NCBI RefSeq assembly: GCF_004088395.1
Contig: NZ_CP035107.1
Coordinates: 2,185,001 to 2,249,000, forward strand
Reading direction: 5' to 3'
Length of the DNA stretch: 64,000 bases
Source of the DNA: Ornithobacterium rhinotracheale
Lineage (GTDB): Bacteria; Bacteroidota; Bacteroidia; Flavobacteriales; Weeksellaceae
Shown here piece by piece: positions 7,563 through 18,100 of the stretch. The first letter of the stretch is position 1; each line of letters starts with the position of its first letter. The position numbers and the translations under genes are program-made. The notes below the pieces were generated by a model, which did not search any database, had not been told where the DNA came from, and saw only the letters and a list, made by a program, of their open reading frames with translations.

Positions 7563-8777
7563 TACTTCTCTGAGCAGTACGGTAAATACTGGAAAGTGGT
7601 CTGAATAACCATTGTAGCGGTAGGTGTCGCCTGCATACATACGATGTGGAAAACCTTTATATGCGCCCTCTTGGCTGATTAAGTAGCTTGGAGCGTATAT
7701 TTCTGTTTTATACATTTCGTAGGTATTGAAATCTTTGCCCAGCAAACCTTTTGAGAAGAACATTTGGTCGAAAAGGTTCCAGCTGTCGCGATATGCCAAT
7801 GTACCTTGCCCTTTTTTGTATAAAGAGTACATGGCATTATAGATATCTCCTGTCTTCACTTTTTTGATGTCGCCTTTGGCTCCAAGAGCCTCTACCACAC
7901 TTCGATCGGTAGGGTCGTCGTTCATATCTCCCATAGCGATGACTTTGGCTTTGGGGTTTCTAGCTACCATTTCATCAAAAATAGATTTTAGCAATTCGCC
8001 CGCAGCTTTACGGCGTGGGTAACTTGCTGCTTCTCCCCCACGACGAGAGGGCCAGTGATTGATGATAAAACTGATTTCTTCTCCATCGAGCAATCCTGTG
8101 ATGCGCACAATGTCGCGTGTATAGTCTCGGCTACCATTGTCGTTAAATGCCTCTAATTCGTATTTTTGGGTTTCCGTAACTTTAAATCTTGATTTTTGAT
8201 AAATAAAGCCTACATCTATGCCTCGCTTGTCCCAAGAATTATAATGCACAATGCCGTAATCGTATGGCTTAAGGGCTGGCTGATTGATTAAATCTTCTAG
8301 CACACCACGGTTTTCTACCTCGGCAAATCCTACGGCTACGGGTGCTGTTTTGGTAATCGAAGATCCAAGCTCGGAAATTACTTTGCTTAAGTTTTTAAGC
8401 TTTTGATTATATTTTTCAGTATTCCACGCTTTGGGACCTTGTGGTGAAAATTCGTTTTGTAGAATTAAGCTTCTGATGATTTTTTTGCCCTTGAGATTAT
8501 TCTCATTCAATTCGCATTTGCAATTCATGGTGTCCTTGGCATAAATCGGAATATCTTCTTGACTGATTGAAATGTGATAGAATTGATCTTGATAATCCTT
8601 ATTTCCATCTACAAATCCTGCCGAACGAATGGTGTCAAATAAGTTCTCCACATTATAAAAGCCTATACCCGCCGCTTGAAATTGCTTCTGTTGCGCATAA
8701 ATAGGAAGCACAACAAATGTTAAAAGTAACAGATTTAATGTTTTCTTAAATCGTTTATTTGCCTTAAATAGATACAT
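7554..8777 (-). CDS. Secreted endonuclease/exonuclease/phosphatase family protein
   Basis: EEP-superfamily (DNase I-like) enzyme of 407 residues, with a signal peptide ending near YAQQK and hence probably periplasmic or surface-exposed. Family motifs in order: NVENLFD, the metal Glu in AEVENRGVLE, RGIDVGFIY, INHWPSRRGG, GDMNDDPTDRS and the catalytic YSDHFPVF. Substrate could be nucleic acid, sugar phosphate or phospholipid. I use the ATG at 8777; an upstream in-frame start at 8819 would put 14 polar residues before the signal peptide. It is divergent from a TonB receptor/DUF5689 operon, which suggests release and uptake of a phosphate-containing nutrient; that link is inference. Confidence 0.82.
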   Translation of the reverse strand: MYLFKANKRFKKTLNLLLLTFVVLPIYAQQKQFQAAGIGFYNVENLFDTIRSAGFVDGNKDYQDQFYHISISQEDIPIYAKDTMNCKCELNENNLKGKKIIRSLILQNEFSPQGPKAWNTEKYNQKLKNLSKVISELGSSITKTAPVAVGFAEVENRGVLEDLINQPALKPYDYGIVHYNSWDKRGIDVGFIYQKSRFKVTETQKYELEAFNDNGSRDYTRDIVRITGLLDGEEISFIINHWPSRRGGEAASYPRRKAAGELLKSIFDEMVARNPKAKVIAMGDMNDDPTDRSVVEALGAKGDIKKVKTGDIYNAMYSLYKKGQGTLAYRDSWNLFDQMFFSKGLLGKDFNTYEMYKTEIYAPSYLISQEGAYKGFPHRMYAGDTYRYNGYSDHFPVFTVLLREVSK

Positions 8778-8790
8778 AATTGTATATTTG
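8758..8790 (+). promoter_or_regulatory. Promoter of the TonB receptor/DUF5689 operon
   Basis: TTTG (8758-8761), 21 bp, TATATTTG (8783-8790), then 41 bp to the ATG at 8832. It overlaps the 5' end of the divergent nuclease-like gene. Confidence 0.6.
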
Positions 8791-8831
8791 TGTTTATTGA
8801 TATTGCTAAAATAAAACAAAAATTCAAAAGC

Positions 8832-11615
8832 ATGATTAGATTATGGTTAAGTTTTTTGGTAATTATGATTTCTTTTAATCTTTATTGCCAAACAAAAATT
8901 ACAGGAACGGTGAAATCCTCTTCCGATGAAAAGGTCTTGTACGATGCACAAGTTACCTTAAAAGGTTTAGGGCAAAGCGTTCAGTCTGACAGAATTGGGT
9001 ATTTCCAATTCATAGATGTTCCTAATGGCTCCTACACCGTGGAAGTAAACAAAGTAGGCTATGAATCATACACACAAGATTTTGTGGTAAATGGTGAGAA
9101 AGTAATAGATTTAGGAGATTTATTCCTTTCTTATGACCCGCAATCTGTGAATGTGGGCGTGATTACGCTTTCTTCTGACGAGTTATCTTCAGACGAGTCG
9201 AGCACACAATCGTCTGTGGGACTTCTGCAATCGTCTAAAGATGTATTTGCTAAAGTAGCTGCTTATGAATTAGGTTCGTTCTGGTTTAGACCACGCGGAT
9301 ACGACAACAAATACAGCGATGTATTCTTCAATGGTGTACGCATGAACAAAATTGATAACGACCGTGTGGATTTCGGAAACTGGGGAGGGCTCAACGATGT
9401 TACTCGCTACCCTGCCGAGGTGACTTACGGTATTGCTCCATCTGATTATACTTTTGGAGATCTAGGCGGAGTTACTTACATGGACACTCGCCCTTCAAAC
9501 TTAAGAACTGGAAATAGCTTATCTTATTCTTTGACTAATCGCTCTTACCGCCAGCGTTTGATGTTTACTCACAACTCAGGAATCAATGCTAAAGGTTGGG
9601 GCTTTACTGTTTCTGGAGCTCGCCGCTGGGCAAACGAGGGTAGAATCCCTGGCACATTCTATGATGCGTGGGCATACTATTTAGGTATCGAAAAAAGATT
9701 CAATAATAAACATTCATTATTATTAAGTGGCTTTGGAGCACCAAATCGCAGAAGCTCAAGTAGCCCAAATACTCAGGAGCTTTATGATTTAATGGGCACC
9801 GACTATAATGCCTACTGGGGATACCAAGATGGAGAAAAGCGTAGCGAAAGAATCAAAAAAACACATGAGCCTCTCGTTTCCCTAACTCATTATTGGAATA
9901 TTACCGAAACTTCTCGCTTAACTACTACTTTAGGTTACCAATTTGGGGAAAATTCTAGTTCTCGTTTAGATTGGAACAAGGCAGAAAATCCTTCTCCTAC
10001 TTATTACAGAAATTTGCCTAGTTTCTATACCTATTATACAATACCTGAAATGTATTCTCAGTCCAATATTAAAAAGGCTGAAGAGCTTACAAATCTTTGG
10101 AAAACAGATGAAAACTTTAGCCAAATTAATTGGAAACGATTATACCAACTGAACCAAACTTTCTATGGTGAGGCTAAATATTTCTTATTAAGCGATGTAA
10201 ATAGAGACAAGACTTTTACCTTTAACTCAAATTATAGAAATCAAATCTCTAATGCCTTTGGGGTACATGCCAATTTAAGCTATCAAAAAACAAATTCTAC
10301 GCTTTATCGCCAATTAGACGATTTACTCGGGGCTAAATATGTGCTTGATGTTGATGATTTTGCCGATGCGGGACAATCTGGAAACAGCGACGAAAGCAAT
10401 CCTAATCGTAAGGCTTATAAAAACAATCGCGTTCAGTACAACTACGAGCTTGATGTAGATAAAATTGATGCTTACCTTGCAGGAAACTATAAAGTAGATA
10501 ATTTCGATTTTACTTTAGGATTAAAATTAGCCAATACTTCAATCCAAAGAAACGGACTTTTTGATTACTATAGATACAAAAATTCTAAAGGAAAAAGCGA
10601 AAAACATAATTTCCTAGATTTTGGAACTAAATTAAATGTAACTTACAAAATAAATGGTAGAAATTATGTGGTGATGAATGCTGCGTATTTCACCAATGCT
10701 CCTACTGCCAATGATGTGTTCCCTCAACAAAGAACAAATAATTTGAGTATTCCAGATTTAAAGAGTGCTCAAATCTTTTCAGGAGATTTAAGCTATTTAT
10801 TGAGAGGTTCTCGCGTTAAGGCTCGAGCAACAGGGTATTTCACCGACATTAAAAATGAAGTAGAAACTGCCTTTGGCTATCTTGAAAGAGATAATCAAAA
10901 CTCAAATGCAAACTTATTTACTGCCGAAGTTACTTCTGGCGTTGCAAAACAACACTTCGGTGCAGAACTAGCAGTTGAGGCTCAACTCTCCACCACTTTC
11001 ACTGTAAATGCTGCAGCGGCAATTGGAGAATATTTGTATAAAAATAATCCAGATTTATACTATTTGTCAGACGAGTATTCTAACCAAGGAGGCTACCAAT
11101 ACGAAGGAAAAACTTATATAAAAGATTATCATGTAGCGGCATCTCCTCAAAAAGCATTTTCTGTAGGATTCCAATACAGAAGCCCTAAATACTGGTGGGT
11201 GGGAGCTACTGCCAATTATCTTGGAGACAATTATGTGTCTCTGGCTAAAACACGCCGCACCAAAAACTTCTTTATGGACAAAACAACTGGTATGCCTTAT
11301 CAAGAAGTTGTGTATGACTACTCAAGAAATCCAGAAATTGTAAAAACATTTGTTCAACAAGAAAAGTTAGACAATGCATTCATGCTTAATGCCAATGCTG
11401 GAAAAACCTTCAGAATTGGAAATTACTATGTGGGCTTAAGCCTTTCTGTAAACAATGTTTTAAATAACAAAAACTACATCACTAGCGGATTTGAACAACT
11501 AAGACTTGCGAATTACCAATCTTTGACAGACCAAAGAAAGAGAAGAACTTTTGGCAACAAGTATTGGTATGACCAAGGTACTAGCTATTTCTTAAACATC
11601 TTTGTGAGATTTTAA
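8832..11615 (+). CDS. TonB-dependent receptor with carboxypeptidase-regulatory-like N-terminal domain
   Basis: Outer-membrane receptor of 927 residues. A signal peptide (MIRLWLSFLVIMISFNLYC) is followed by a carboxypeptidase-D regulatory-like beta domain (about 25-105, ITGTVKSSSDE to FVVNGEK), a plug region rich in Gly (WFRPRGYDNKYSDVFFNGVR) and a long barrel ending in aromatic YFLNIFVRF, as expected for Bam recognition. I chose the ATG at 8832 because the frame upstream to 8790 only adds a basic stretch before the signal peptide. The gene is 34 bp upstream of a DUF5689 lipoprotein and divergent from a secreted EEP enzyme. It lacks the SusC signature, so it is not paired with a SusD. Substrate unknown. 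Confidence 0.9.
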   Translation: MIRLWLSFLVIMISFNLYCQTKITGTVKSSSDEKVLYDAQVTLKGLGQSVQSDRIGYFQFIDVPNGSYTVEVNKVGYESYTQDFVVNGEKVIDLGDLFLSYDPQSVNVGVITLSSDELSSDESSTQSSVGLLQSSKDVFAKVAAYELGSFWFRPRGYDNKYSDVFFNGVRMNKIDNDRVDFGNWGGLNDVTRYPAEVTYGIAPSDYTFGDLGGVTYMDTRPSNLRTGNSLSYSLTNRSYRQRLMFTHNSGINAKGWGFTVSGARRWANEGRIPGTFYDAWAYYLGIEKRFNNKHSLLLSGFGAPNRRSSSSPNTQELYDLMGTDYNAYWGYQDGEKRSERIKKTHEPLVSLTHYWNITETSRLTTTLGYQFGENSSSRLDWNKAENPSPTYYRNLPSFYTYYTIPEMYSQSNIKKAEELTNLWKTDENFSQINWKRLYQLNQTFYGEAKYFLLSDVNRDKTFTFNSNYRNQISNAFGVHANLSYQKTNSTLYRQLDDLLGAKYVLDVDDFADAGQSGNSDESNPNRKAYKNNRVQYNYELDVDKIDAYLAGNYKVDNFDFTLGLKLANTSIQRNGLFDYYRYKNSKGKSEKHNFLDFGTKLNVTYKINGRNYVVMNAAYFTNAPTANDVFPQQRTNNLSIPDLKSAQIFSGDLSYLLRGSRVKARATGYFTDIKNEVETAFGYLERDNQNSNANLFTAEVTSGVAKQHFGAELAVEAQLSTTFTVNAAAAIGEYLYKNNPDLYYLSDEYSNQGGYQYEGKTYIKDYHVAASPQKAFSVGFQYRSPKYWWVGATANYLGDNYVSLAKTRRTKNFFMDKTTGMPYQEVVYDYSRNPEIVKTFVQQEKLDNAFMLNANAGKTFRIGNYYVGLSLSVNNVLNNKNYITSGFEQLRLANYQSLTDQRKRRTFGNKYWYDQGTSYFLNIFVRF

Positions 11616-11649
11616 TCAAAAAAACTTTATCATTAAAAAATAATTCATC

Positions 11650-13284
11650 ATGAAAAATAAAACAACTTTAAAATTATTCTCTCTACTTTTCTTTATCAGC
11701 TTTGGCTTATGGAGTTGTGTAGACAATGAAGACCATGGTTTGCCCAATTTAGATCTAAATTGCGTATCCGATGATGCCAATGAAACGATTAGCCCAATTC
11801 AATCTTTAGTCAAAGATTTCTCTGGCAATCATGAAATTACTGAAAATGTGATATTATCTGGCTATGTAGTATCAAGCGACGAGGGGGGGAATTTCTACCA
11901 ACAAATAATCATTCAAGACAATAAATCTCCTGAATTCAATGGCATTGAGGTTTCCGCCGCGATAAAAGGTTATAGCGACTATTTTCCAATTGGTGCCCGT
12001 GTAAAAGTCTTTGCAAAAGGTTTAATTATTGCTAAAGACCGTGGAGTAATAAAATTAGGAGTAAAAGACTCTAAATTTCCTGTTGGAAGGATTCCAGAAA
12101 AAGAAGTCTTTAATCACTTAAAATTCTATTGCAGCAAAGAACTAACAACTCCTGCAGCTAGAGTGTACACAGACATTAGCAAGGCTCTTCAAGATGGAAA
12201 TGTGAACACACTTATCCGTTTAGAAAATGTTTATTTCCCTGCGGCTAATGGGCAACAAACCTTTGTACCAAAAGGCGAAAAAGCTAGCAACCTTTCTATT
12301 AAAGACGAAAAAGGAAATACTTTAGATTTAAGAAACTCATCTTTTGTAAAATGGGCAGACAACATTGTCCCAAGAGGAAAAGGAAGTATTACGCTAATTT
12401 TGAGCAAATACAATGATTCTTACCAAGCATTTATTAATAATTTAAGCGACATCAACATTAATGATGATCCTAATTTTACTGCTCCAACGCAAACTCAAGA
12501 CATTACAACTCTTGAGGCAGCTAATGCAAATGAAAGCGATTTCAAATTAAATGAAAAAGTAAAATTACATGGTTTTATCAAGCTCATTAATGGAAAATTC
12601 TCTAGTATTAATTTTGGGGATGGCACCGTGATTCAAATTCAAGCTAAAAAAGGATTGTGGAACACTTTGCCTAAAGCTTTCCAAGATAAAATAAATAAAG
12701 AAGGGCAAGAAGTTACAATCACTGGAACTTTCTCTAATTATACTTTAAAAGACAAAAAAGTGGTTAAAGCAATCTTTTATGAGGCAGAGAGCGATGTAGA
12801 GTTTGGAAACGCTACCGCGCCTTCATCACCGACAAATCCCACAACGGGAGAAGAGCCAAATACTAATCTGATTGATTTTGAAGGCATTTCAGATATAAGT
12901 AATTCATACGATTCAACTGGCACAATCAATGGAAAAGATGGCGTAGTCGTTACCTTTGTGGGCAGAACAGATATGGACAAATATCCAATTGAAGGAAAAG
13001 GTATCATGATTAAAGATAATTCCTATGTGAAAATTACATTCCCTAAAGGTGTTAAAACCATAGAACTTGACTACAGAAGTGCTTACACAAACAAAACTAA
13101 AAGAAAATTAAAAATAATTGAAGGTGACGAAAATAGCGAAAACATAATTGATACTAAAACCTTTGATATATCAGATGATATTCATAAACTAAAACTAACT
13201 CCTAATGCTACAGGTAAATATATTTTAACACTTAAAGCAGATAGTAAACAAGTAGTAATAGACAATATTAAATGGACAAAATAA
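11650..13284 (+). CDS. DUF5689 domain lipoprotein
   Basis: Surface or periplasmic lipoprotein of 544 residues with lipobox FGLWSC (Cys23). The block ILSGYVVSSDEGGNFYQQI followed by IIIQDNKSPEFNGIEV is typical of DUF5689, an OB-fold-like domain usually encoded next to TonB receptors. A second OB-like unit follows near residues 295-375 (EKVKLHGFIKLINGKFSSI), and the C-terminal 130 residues form a beta-sandwich (LIDFEGISDIS to VVIDNIKW) of the kind used for ligand or glycan binding. It probably works with the upstream receptor. The two OB-like units suggest an internal duplication. Ligand unknown; nucleic acid is possible given the OB folds and adjacent nuclease, but this is inference. Confidence 0.85.
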   Translation: MKNKTTLKLFSLLFFISFGLWSCVDNEDHGLPNLDLNCVSDDANETISPIQSLVKDFSGNHEITENVILSGYVVSSDEGGNFYQQIIIQDNKSPEFNGIEVSAAIKGYSDYFPIGARVKVFAKGLIIAKDRGVIKLGVKDSKFPVGRIPEKEVFNHLKFYCSKELTTPAARVYTDISKALQDGNVNTLIRLENVYFPAANGQQTFVPKGEKASNLSIKDEKGNTLDLRNSSFVKWADNIVPRGKGSITLILSKYNDSYQAFINNLSDININDDPNFTAPTQTQDITTLEAANANESDFKLNEKVKLHGFIKLINGKFSSINFGDGTVIQIQAKKGLWNTLPKAFQDKINKEGQEVTITGTFSNYTLKDKKVVKAIFYEAESDVEFGNATAPSSPTNPTTGEEPNTNLIDFEGISDISNSYDSTGTINGKDGVVVTFVGRTDMDKYPIEGKGIMIKDNSYVKITFPKGVKTIELDYRSAYTNKTKRKLKIIEGDENSENIIDTKTFDISDDIHKLKLTPNATGKYILTLKADSKQVVIDNIKWTK

Positions 13285-13310
13285 TCATTTAAAAAACTTT
13301 ACTTTTAGTT

Positions 13311-13349
13311 AAAATCCGTGGGAAGTTTGCTCTTCTCACGGATTTTTTT
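13311..13349 (+). terminator. Intrinsic terminator after the DUF5689 gene
   Basis: Stem AAAATCCGTGGGAAG (13311-13325) with CTTCTCACGGATTTT (13332-13346), one G.T pair, followed by a T tract. Confidence 0.85.
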
Positions 13350-13376
13350 AGATTGTAAAATCTTAACCTAATTGGT

Positions 13377-13925
13377 ATGAATATGAAAAAGTTTTTTTCT
13401 CTTTTAATGATTGCGGGAACGATGGGCTTGTATGCACAAAAAATTGTGATTCAAGAGGATTTTTCTGGTGGGCTACCAGAAACCTGGCAAGTGGATTCCA
13501 ACCACAAATACCGAAAATGGAAATATAAAAATTACAAGGATTTCCACTACATGAATATGTCTGCTTTTTCGGGCAAAGGAAAGCCTACAGCAAAAATCAA
13601 GACCAATCTATACACGCCCATCATAAGTGCAGAAGAAAAGGGGTGCAAACTGATGTTCTCATTAGCCAATGCTTATAGCAATGGCAATCCGCTAGAAGTT
13701 TTTATTGTGGATAAGAACAATCATTTAGTAAAATCCATTGATTCCAAATTTTATGCACCCTTGGTGGACAACGAGGGGCGTTACAACAATGATTTTAAGC
13801 AAACTCCGTGGATAGAACTGCCCGAGCTGAATAAGGATTATAAAATCAATTTTAGATATAATAGTAAAGGCGATGTAAGCTCCACGATTCAGCTGAGCGA
13901 AGTAGATGTATGGTGCGCTGAATAA
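13377..13925 (+). CDS. Small secreted protein, choice-of-anchor J/DUF5017-like
   Basis: 182 residues with a signal peptide (MKKFFSLLMIAGTMGLYAQ) and a predicted all-beta mature part. The opening VIQEDFSGGLPETWQVDS resembles the first strand of jelly-roll choice-of-anchor J/cleaved-adhesin domains, which begin with an acidic-Phe pair and Pro-x-x-Trp. It has two cysteines and no sorting domain. It stands 93 bp after the DUF5689 gene behind a terminator, so it has its own promoter or depends on read-through. It may be an accessory binding protein of the same locus. Function not established. Confidence 0.65.
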   Translation: MNMKKFFSLLMIAGTMGLYAQKIVIQEDFSGGLPETWQVDSNHKYRKWKYKNYKDFHYMNMSAFSGKGKPTAKIKTNLYTPIISAEEKGCKLMFSLANAYSNGNPLEVFIVDKNNHLVKSIDSKFYAPLVDNEGRYNNDFKQTPWIELPELNKDYKINFRYNSKGDVSSTIQLSEVDVWCAE

Positions 13926-13945
13926 TTAAAACTGAAAATATACAA

Positions 13946-13975
13946 AAAACCCGTTTCTTGCGAAACGGGTTTTAA
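13946..13975. terminator. Bidirectional intrinsic terminator
   Basis: Perfect 12-bp stem AAAACCCGTTTC / GAAACGGGTTTT with loop TTGC, between the small secreted protein gene and the convergent susD-like gene. Confidence 0.9.
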
Positions 13976-13993
13976 ATTTAAGTAGAATGAAAT

Positions 13994-15181
13994 TTATTTT
14001 AGTAATGGGTTTGAATCCTTGGCTCCTTGCGGATACGGCAACACATAATCTGTGAGCCCTTCAAGCTTCATGTCTTCCCATCTAGTCCATTCAAATGACA
14101 TCTCAAGTCTTCGCTCATCTTTTAATTGAAGTTTAGACTTTCTAATTTTTTGAAATTCTTCAAGCCGGTTTGCGTTTCCTGCCTCTGCTGAAATTAAGTA
14201 CATTTCAGGGATTCTAGCGATTAAGAGATCAGAGTTGTCTTCTGTTTTATATTTATTTGAAAACACAAATCCTTGTCTTTCATCTTTTTTAGCAAAGTCA
14301 AAAAGTATTCGTCTAGTATCTTCATCTGATATTAAAGCAACTAAATCATCTGCTGCACCAAAACAGTTCCAAGTTTTAGCATCGTAGCTCATAATCCATC
14401 CCCAGCTTCCAACCTCTTCGGCTTTGTTTCCCTTTAACATTACGATAACCTCGCCATCTCTTTCTTTGGGATTAGGAGAAATACTAAATTTATTGGTTTT
14501 TATAACATATTCAGCCTCTGCACCCGCAGCTTGAATGTCCCCTTTAATTCTTAATACTCTAGCCAAGACAGCGGCTGCACCTTCTTTGTTTGGTAATTTC
14601 ATTGAGCCTTTAGGGTTTTTCAGGTCAAATTCAGGAAGATGTTCTTTTGCAAATTTTAAATCATCTAAAATGAATTTTAAAACATCTTCTTTGCTAGATG
14701 GTGCAATAGGCCCTCCTTTATAATTTACATCTATCAGCGGTACCCTTTCATACATATCATAAAGCCTAAGATAGGTATATGCTCTATAAAATTTGGCAGC
14801 AGCCTTCTGTGCATCTGTGGCAGATGGCACTCCTAAAATTGTATTAGCTCTATCAATCGCTTGGTAATAACTTGAATAATTGTAACCTAATAAAATATCA
14901 TTGCTTGGAACTTTATGTTCAAAAAGATTCTGTACTTGAAACCATTGGAATTTATAGGGGCGGTAATTATCGCTCATAATTTCCGTACACATAATGGAAA
15001 AATAGCCATAATTGTTTGGTTTTCTCACACTTTTGTACAAACCTGTCAACAATGTATTCACATCATTTTCAGCTAAGTTCATATTAGCATCTAACGATGC
15101 TTTTGATGTTAAATCTTCTAGACACGAGGTGTTTAAAACTAATGCCGCAGACAATACTATGTATGTTAATATCTTTTTCAT
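13994..15181 (-). CDS. SusD/RagB family nutrient-binding lipoprotein
   Basis: Surface lipoprotein of 395 residues with lipobox LNTSC (Cys20). The SusD core is recognisable: an N-terminal helical part with TPR-like helices (AKFYRAYTYLRLYDMYERVP), a central variable region, and the C-terminal block DERRLEMSFEWTRWEDMKL. It is shorter than most SusD proteins (about 450-550), mainly in the central ligand-binding part. It caps the SusC channel encoded just upstream in the operon, and the pair imports an oligomeric nutrient. No glycosidase, peptidase or regulator is nearby, so the ligand cannot be inferred. Confidence 0.9.
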   Translation of the reverse strand: MKKILTYIVLSAALVLNTSCLEDLTSKASLDANMNLAENDVNTLLTGLYKSVRKPNNYGYFSIMCTEIMSDNYRPYKFQWFQVQNLFEHKVPSNDILLGYNYSSYYQAIDRANTILGVPSATDAQKAAAKFYRAYTYLRLYDMYERVPLIDVNYKGGPIAPSSKEDVLKFILDDLKFAKEHLPEFDLKNPKGSMKLPNKEGAAAVLARVLRIKGDIQAAGAEAEYVIKTNKFSISPNPKERDGEVIVMLKGNKAEEVGSWGWIMSYDAKTWNCFGAADDLVALISDEDTRRILFDFAKKDERQGFVFSNKYKTEDNSDLLIARIPEMYLISAEAGNANRLEEFQKIRKSKLQLKDERRLEMSFEWTRWEDMKLEGLTDYVLPYPQGAKDSNPLLK

Positions 15182-15199
15182 ATTTACTTCTTTTCTTGA

Positions 15200-18100
15200 T
15201 TAAAATTTAACGCTTAAACCTACGTTAATTGATTTCATGTTAGGCACAACTCCATTATCAACACCTGAACGGATTTTAGCTCCATCGGATTCATTTTGAT
15301 TATTGCTTACTCTTTGATCTACATATTGCCCTTCTGGATCCAATCCTTTATAACTTGTGAATGTGAAAGGATTTCTAGCTTGCACATATACCTTTAGGCC
15401 TTCTACTAATCCTAGATTCAAACTTTTTATTGATTTTAAATCAAATCCTAATGTTATATCAGAAATTCTGAAATAATCTGCTTTATCTAAAAATCTAGAC
15501 GATATTTGATTATTCCATGAAGAAATTTGAGCAGCCATATGAGGGCGAGGCTGCGATGCATTTGTATTATTAACAGACCAATAATCAAGTGCATCTGTTA
15601 CCATATTGTCTGAAAACGCAGGGTAGCCTATAGCTCCTCCATTTAGCAGGTCTTCTCTATACATGGCGTAAATCTTTTTATTAATTGAGTATTGTCCTGA
15701 AATAGATAAGTCAAACCCTTTGTAGCTTAATGATGTTGAAACGCCTCCATAAACTGGGGCAATTCCTCCCGTATACACAATTCTATCATCATCATTGATC
15801 ACACCATCGCCATTTTGATCTTTGTAAATAACATCACCTGGCTGCACTGTATGGGTTACATTGCCCTGGGCATCTCTGTATGTGTATTCCTGCTGTGCAA
15901 TACCTAAATTCTCTAATAGATAAAAGGCACCTAAGCTTTCACCTTCTTTAACGATAGAAACAAATCCTGTGGTATAATAATTTCTATCCATACCTAAATT
16001 TTTGATCTTGTTTTCGTTGTAAGAAAAATTAGTTGCCAAATTCCATTTTAGGTCTTGTTTTTTAATTATATCAACAGAAGCATTTACCTCAAAGCCTTTA
16101 TTGTTTATCTCTCCTGCGTTTTTAAGCATTGTTTTAAAACCTGTTTCCCACTCAACACTCACTCTATTCAATAAATCTTTTGTGATTTTTGAATATACAT
16201 CAACGCTTAAATTAAATCTTTTCCAAAGTTTCAAATCTAAACCAATGTTTGAGCTGTATCCTGTTTCCCATTTTAAATCTGGATTGTAAATATCTACACT
16301 TGCTAATCCTGGTTCTTGGTCATAATTTTCACCTCCTGTGAGAAGTTTTTGCCCTACAGCATAGCTGATTCCAGATTGGTTTCCTGTCAATCCATAAGAA
16401 GCTCTTAACTTCAACAAATTGATGCTAGCATTACCTTTCAAGAAATCCTCTTCTGAAACTACCCATCCTAAAGATGCCGCAGGGAATGTTCCCCATTTGT
16501 TTCCATCCGAAAATTTAGTAGATCCATCTCTACGCACAGATGCCATGAACAAATATTTATCTTTCCAGTTCAGCTGCATACGAGTAAACACAGACTCCAA
16601 TCCTATACTCAAAATATAGCTTCTACCTTTATTGATCTCTCCTGCGGAAACCAGCCACTTCAAGTCATCAGACGAAAATTTCTCTCCCTGAACATATGCG
16701 TCCTCATAATCCCAGTGTTGATAAGTATGCCCAGCTAAGAGATTCATCTTTAAATTTTTATTAAAGAAGCTTTTGTTCCATGTTAAGGTATTTTCAAACT
16801 GATAATTTCTATTGTTATTTGTTTCATAATAACCATATCCTGTTGGTTTTCCATCACCATTTTGTCCTCTTCTGGTGCTTGGAGCGTCGTATCTATTGAT
16901 GCGTCCATTATCAATACTTCCACTGTAAGTTGAACGCCATTTCAAATCTTTTAAAGGCTCAACATCAAAATAGAATTGTCCTCCTAATTTTTGCCAGTGA
17001 CTTACCTCATCTCTTTCAAATGCCCAAAGTGGATTCTTGAAAGTCCCTTTATATATTTTTCCATCTTTATAAGCTGGAGCTGTAGGCGGTGCTTTTATGG
17101 CCATCGTCCATGGATTATATGTACTATTGCCATCTGCGTAAGTTTTAGCCATAGTATATGAGAAATATGAATTAACTCCCATTGACAAAAAATCAGTAAT
17201 TTTTTGCTCAACATTCAATCTCAATCTAGATTTCTCGTAATTATCCTCTTTAATCAGCCCTTCTTGTTTAAAGTATGACGCCGAGAAATAAGATCTAGTT
17301 GTCATTCCACCACCACCTATACTTAAGGAGTAGTTCTCTAAAGAAGCTACATCTCTCACAATGTACTTTAACCAATCGGTATCGTATGGAGAATCTCCCA
17401 TAGGAGTCAATATTCCTGCATCTTTAGGCCCATTCATTTTACCATCAGCTATATCACGCATATAGTTTTCTCTAGACACATCATGGATTTGTTTGTACTG
17501 AGCTGCATTTAACAAATCATAGACTTTTACAGGTTTTGAGAAGCCTCTAGAAACATTTAGCCGAACTGTTGTTTTTTCACCATATCCACCTTTTTTTGTT
17601 TCAATTAAAATTACTCCGTTAGATGCTCTTGAACCGTAAATTGCAGCAGAAGCAGCGTCCTTCAGCACCGATATACTTTTGATATCCTCGTTACTTAAAG
17701 ATCCCATAGATTCTTGCGGAACCCCATCAATTACATACAATACATTGTTAGATGCCATAAGAGACCCATTCCCCCTAATACTGATTTGTGTTTGATCTCC
17801 CGCTCTACCACTCGAGTTTACAATCTGCAAACCTGGAGATTTACCCTGCAAGGCCTGAGTTATAGACGCCACCGACTTATTTTCTAACTCCTCTGGCTTT
17901 ACTGATGTTATAGCCCCAGTTACATCCTTTTCAGTCTGATTACCATACCCTACTGCAACTAGTGACTTTAAATTAATTTCTCCTCCTTTTTCCAACTTCA
18001 CATCATAACTTGCCCCATCTCCTACTTTAATATTCTTCGTATCAAACCCTATAAATTCGACTCCTAAAACATCTCCATCTTTTGCCTCAATGGTATAATT

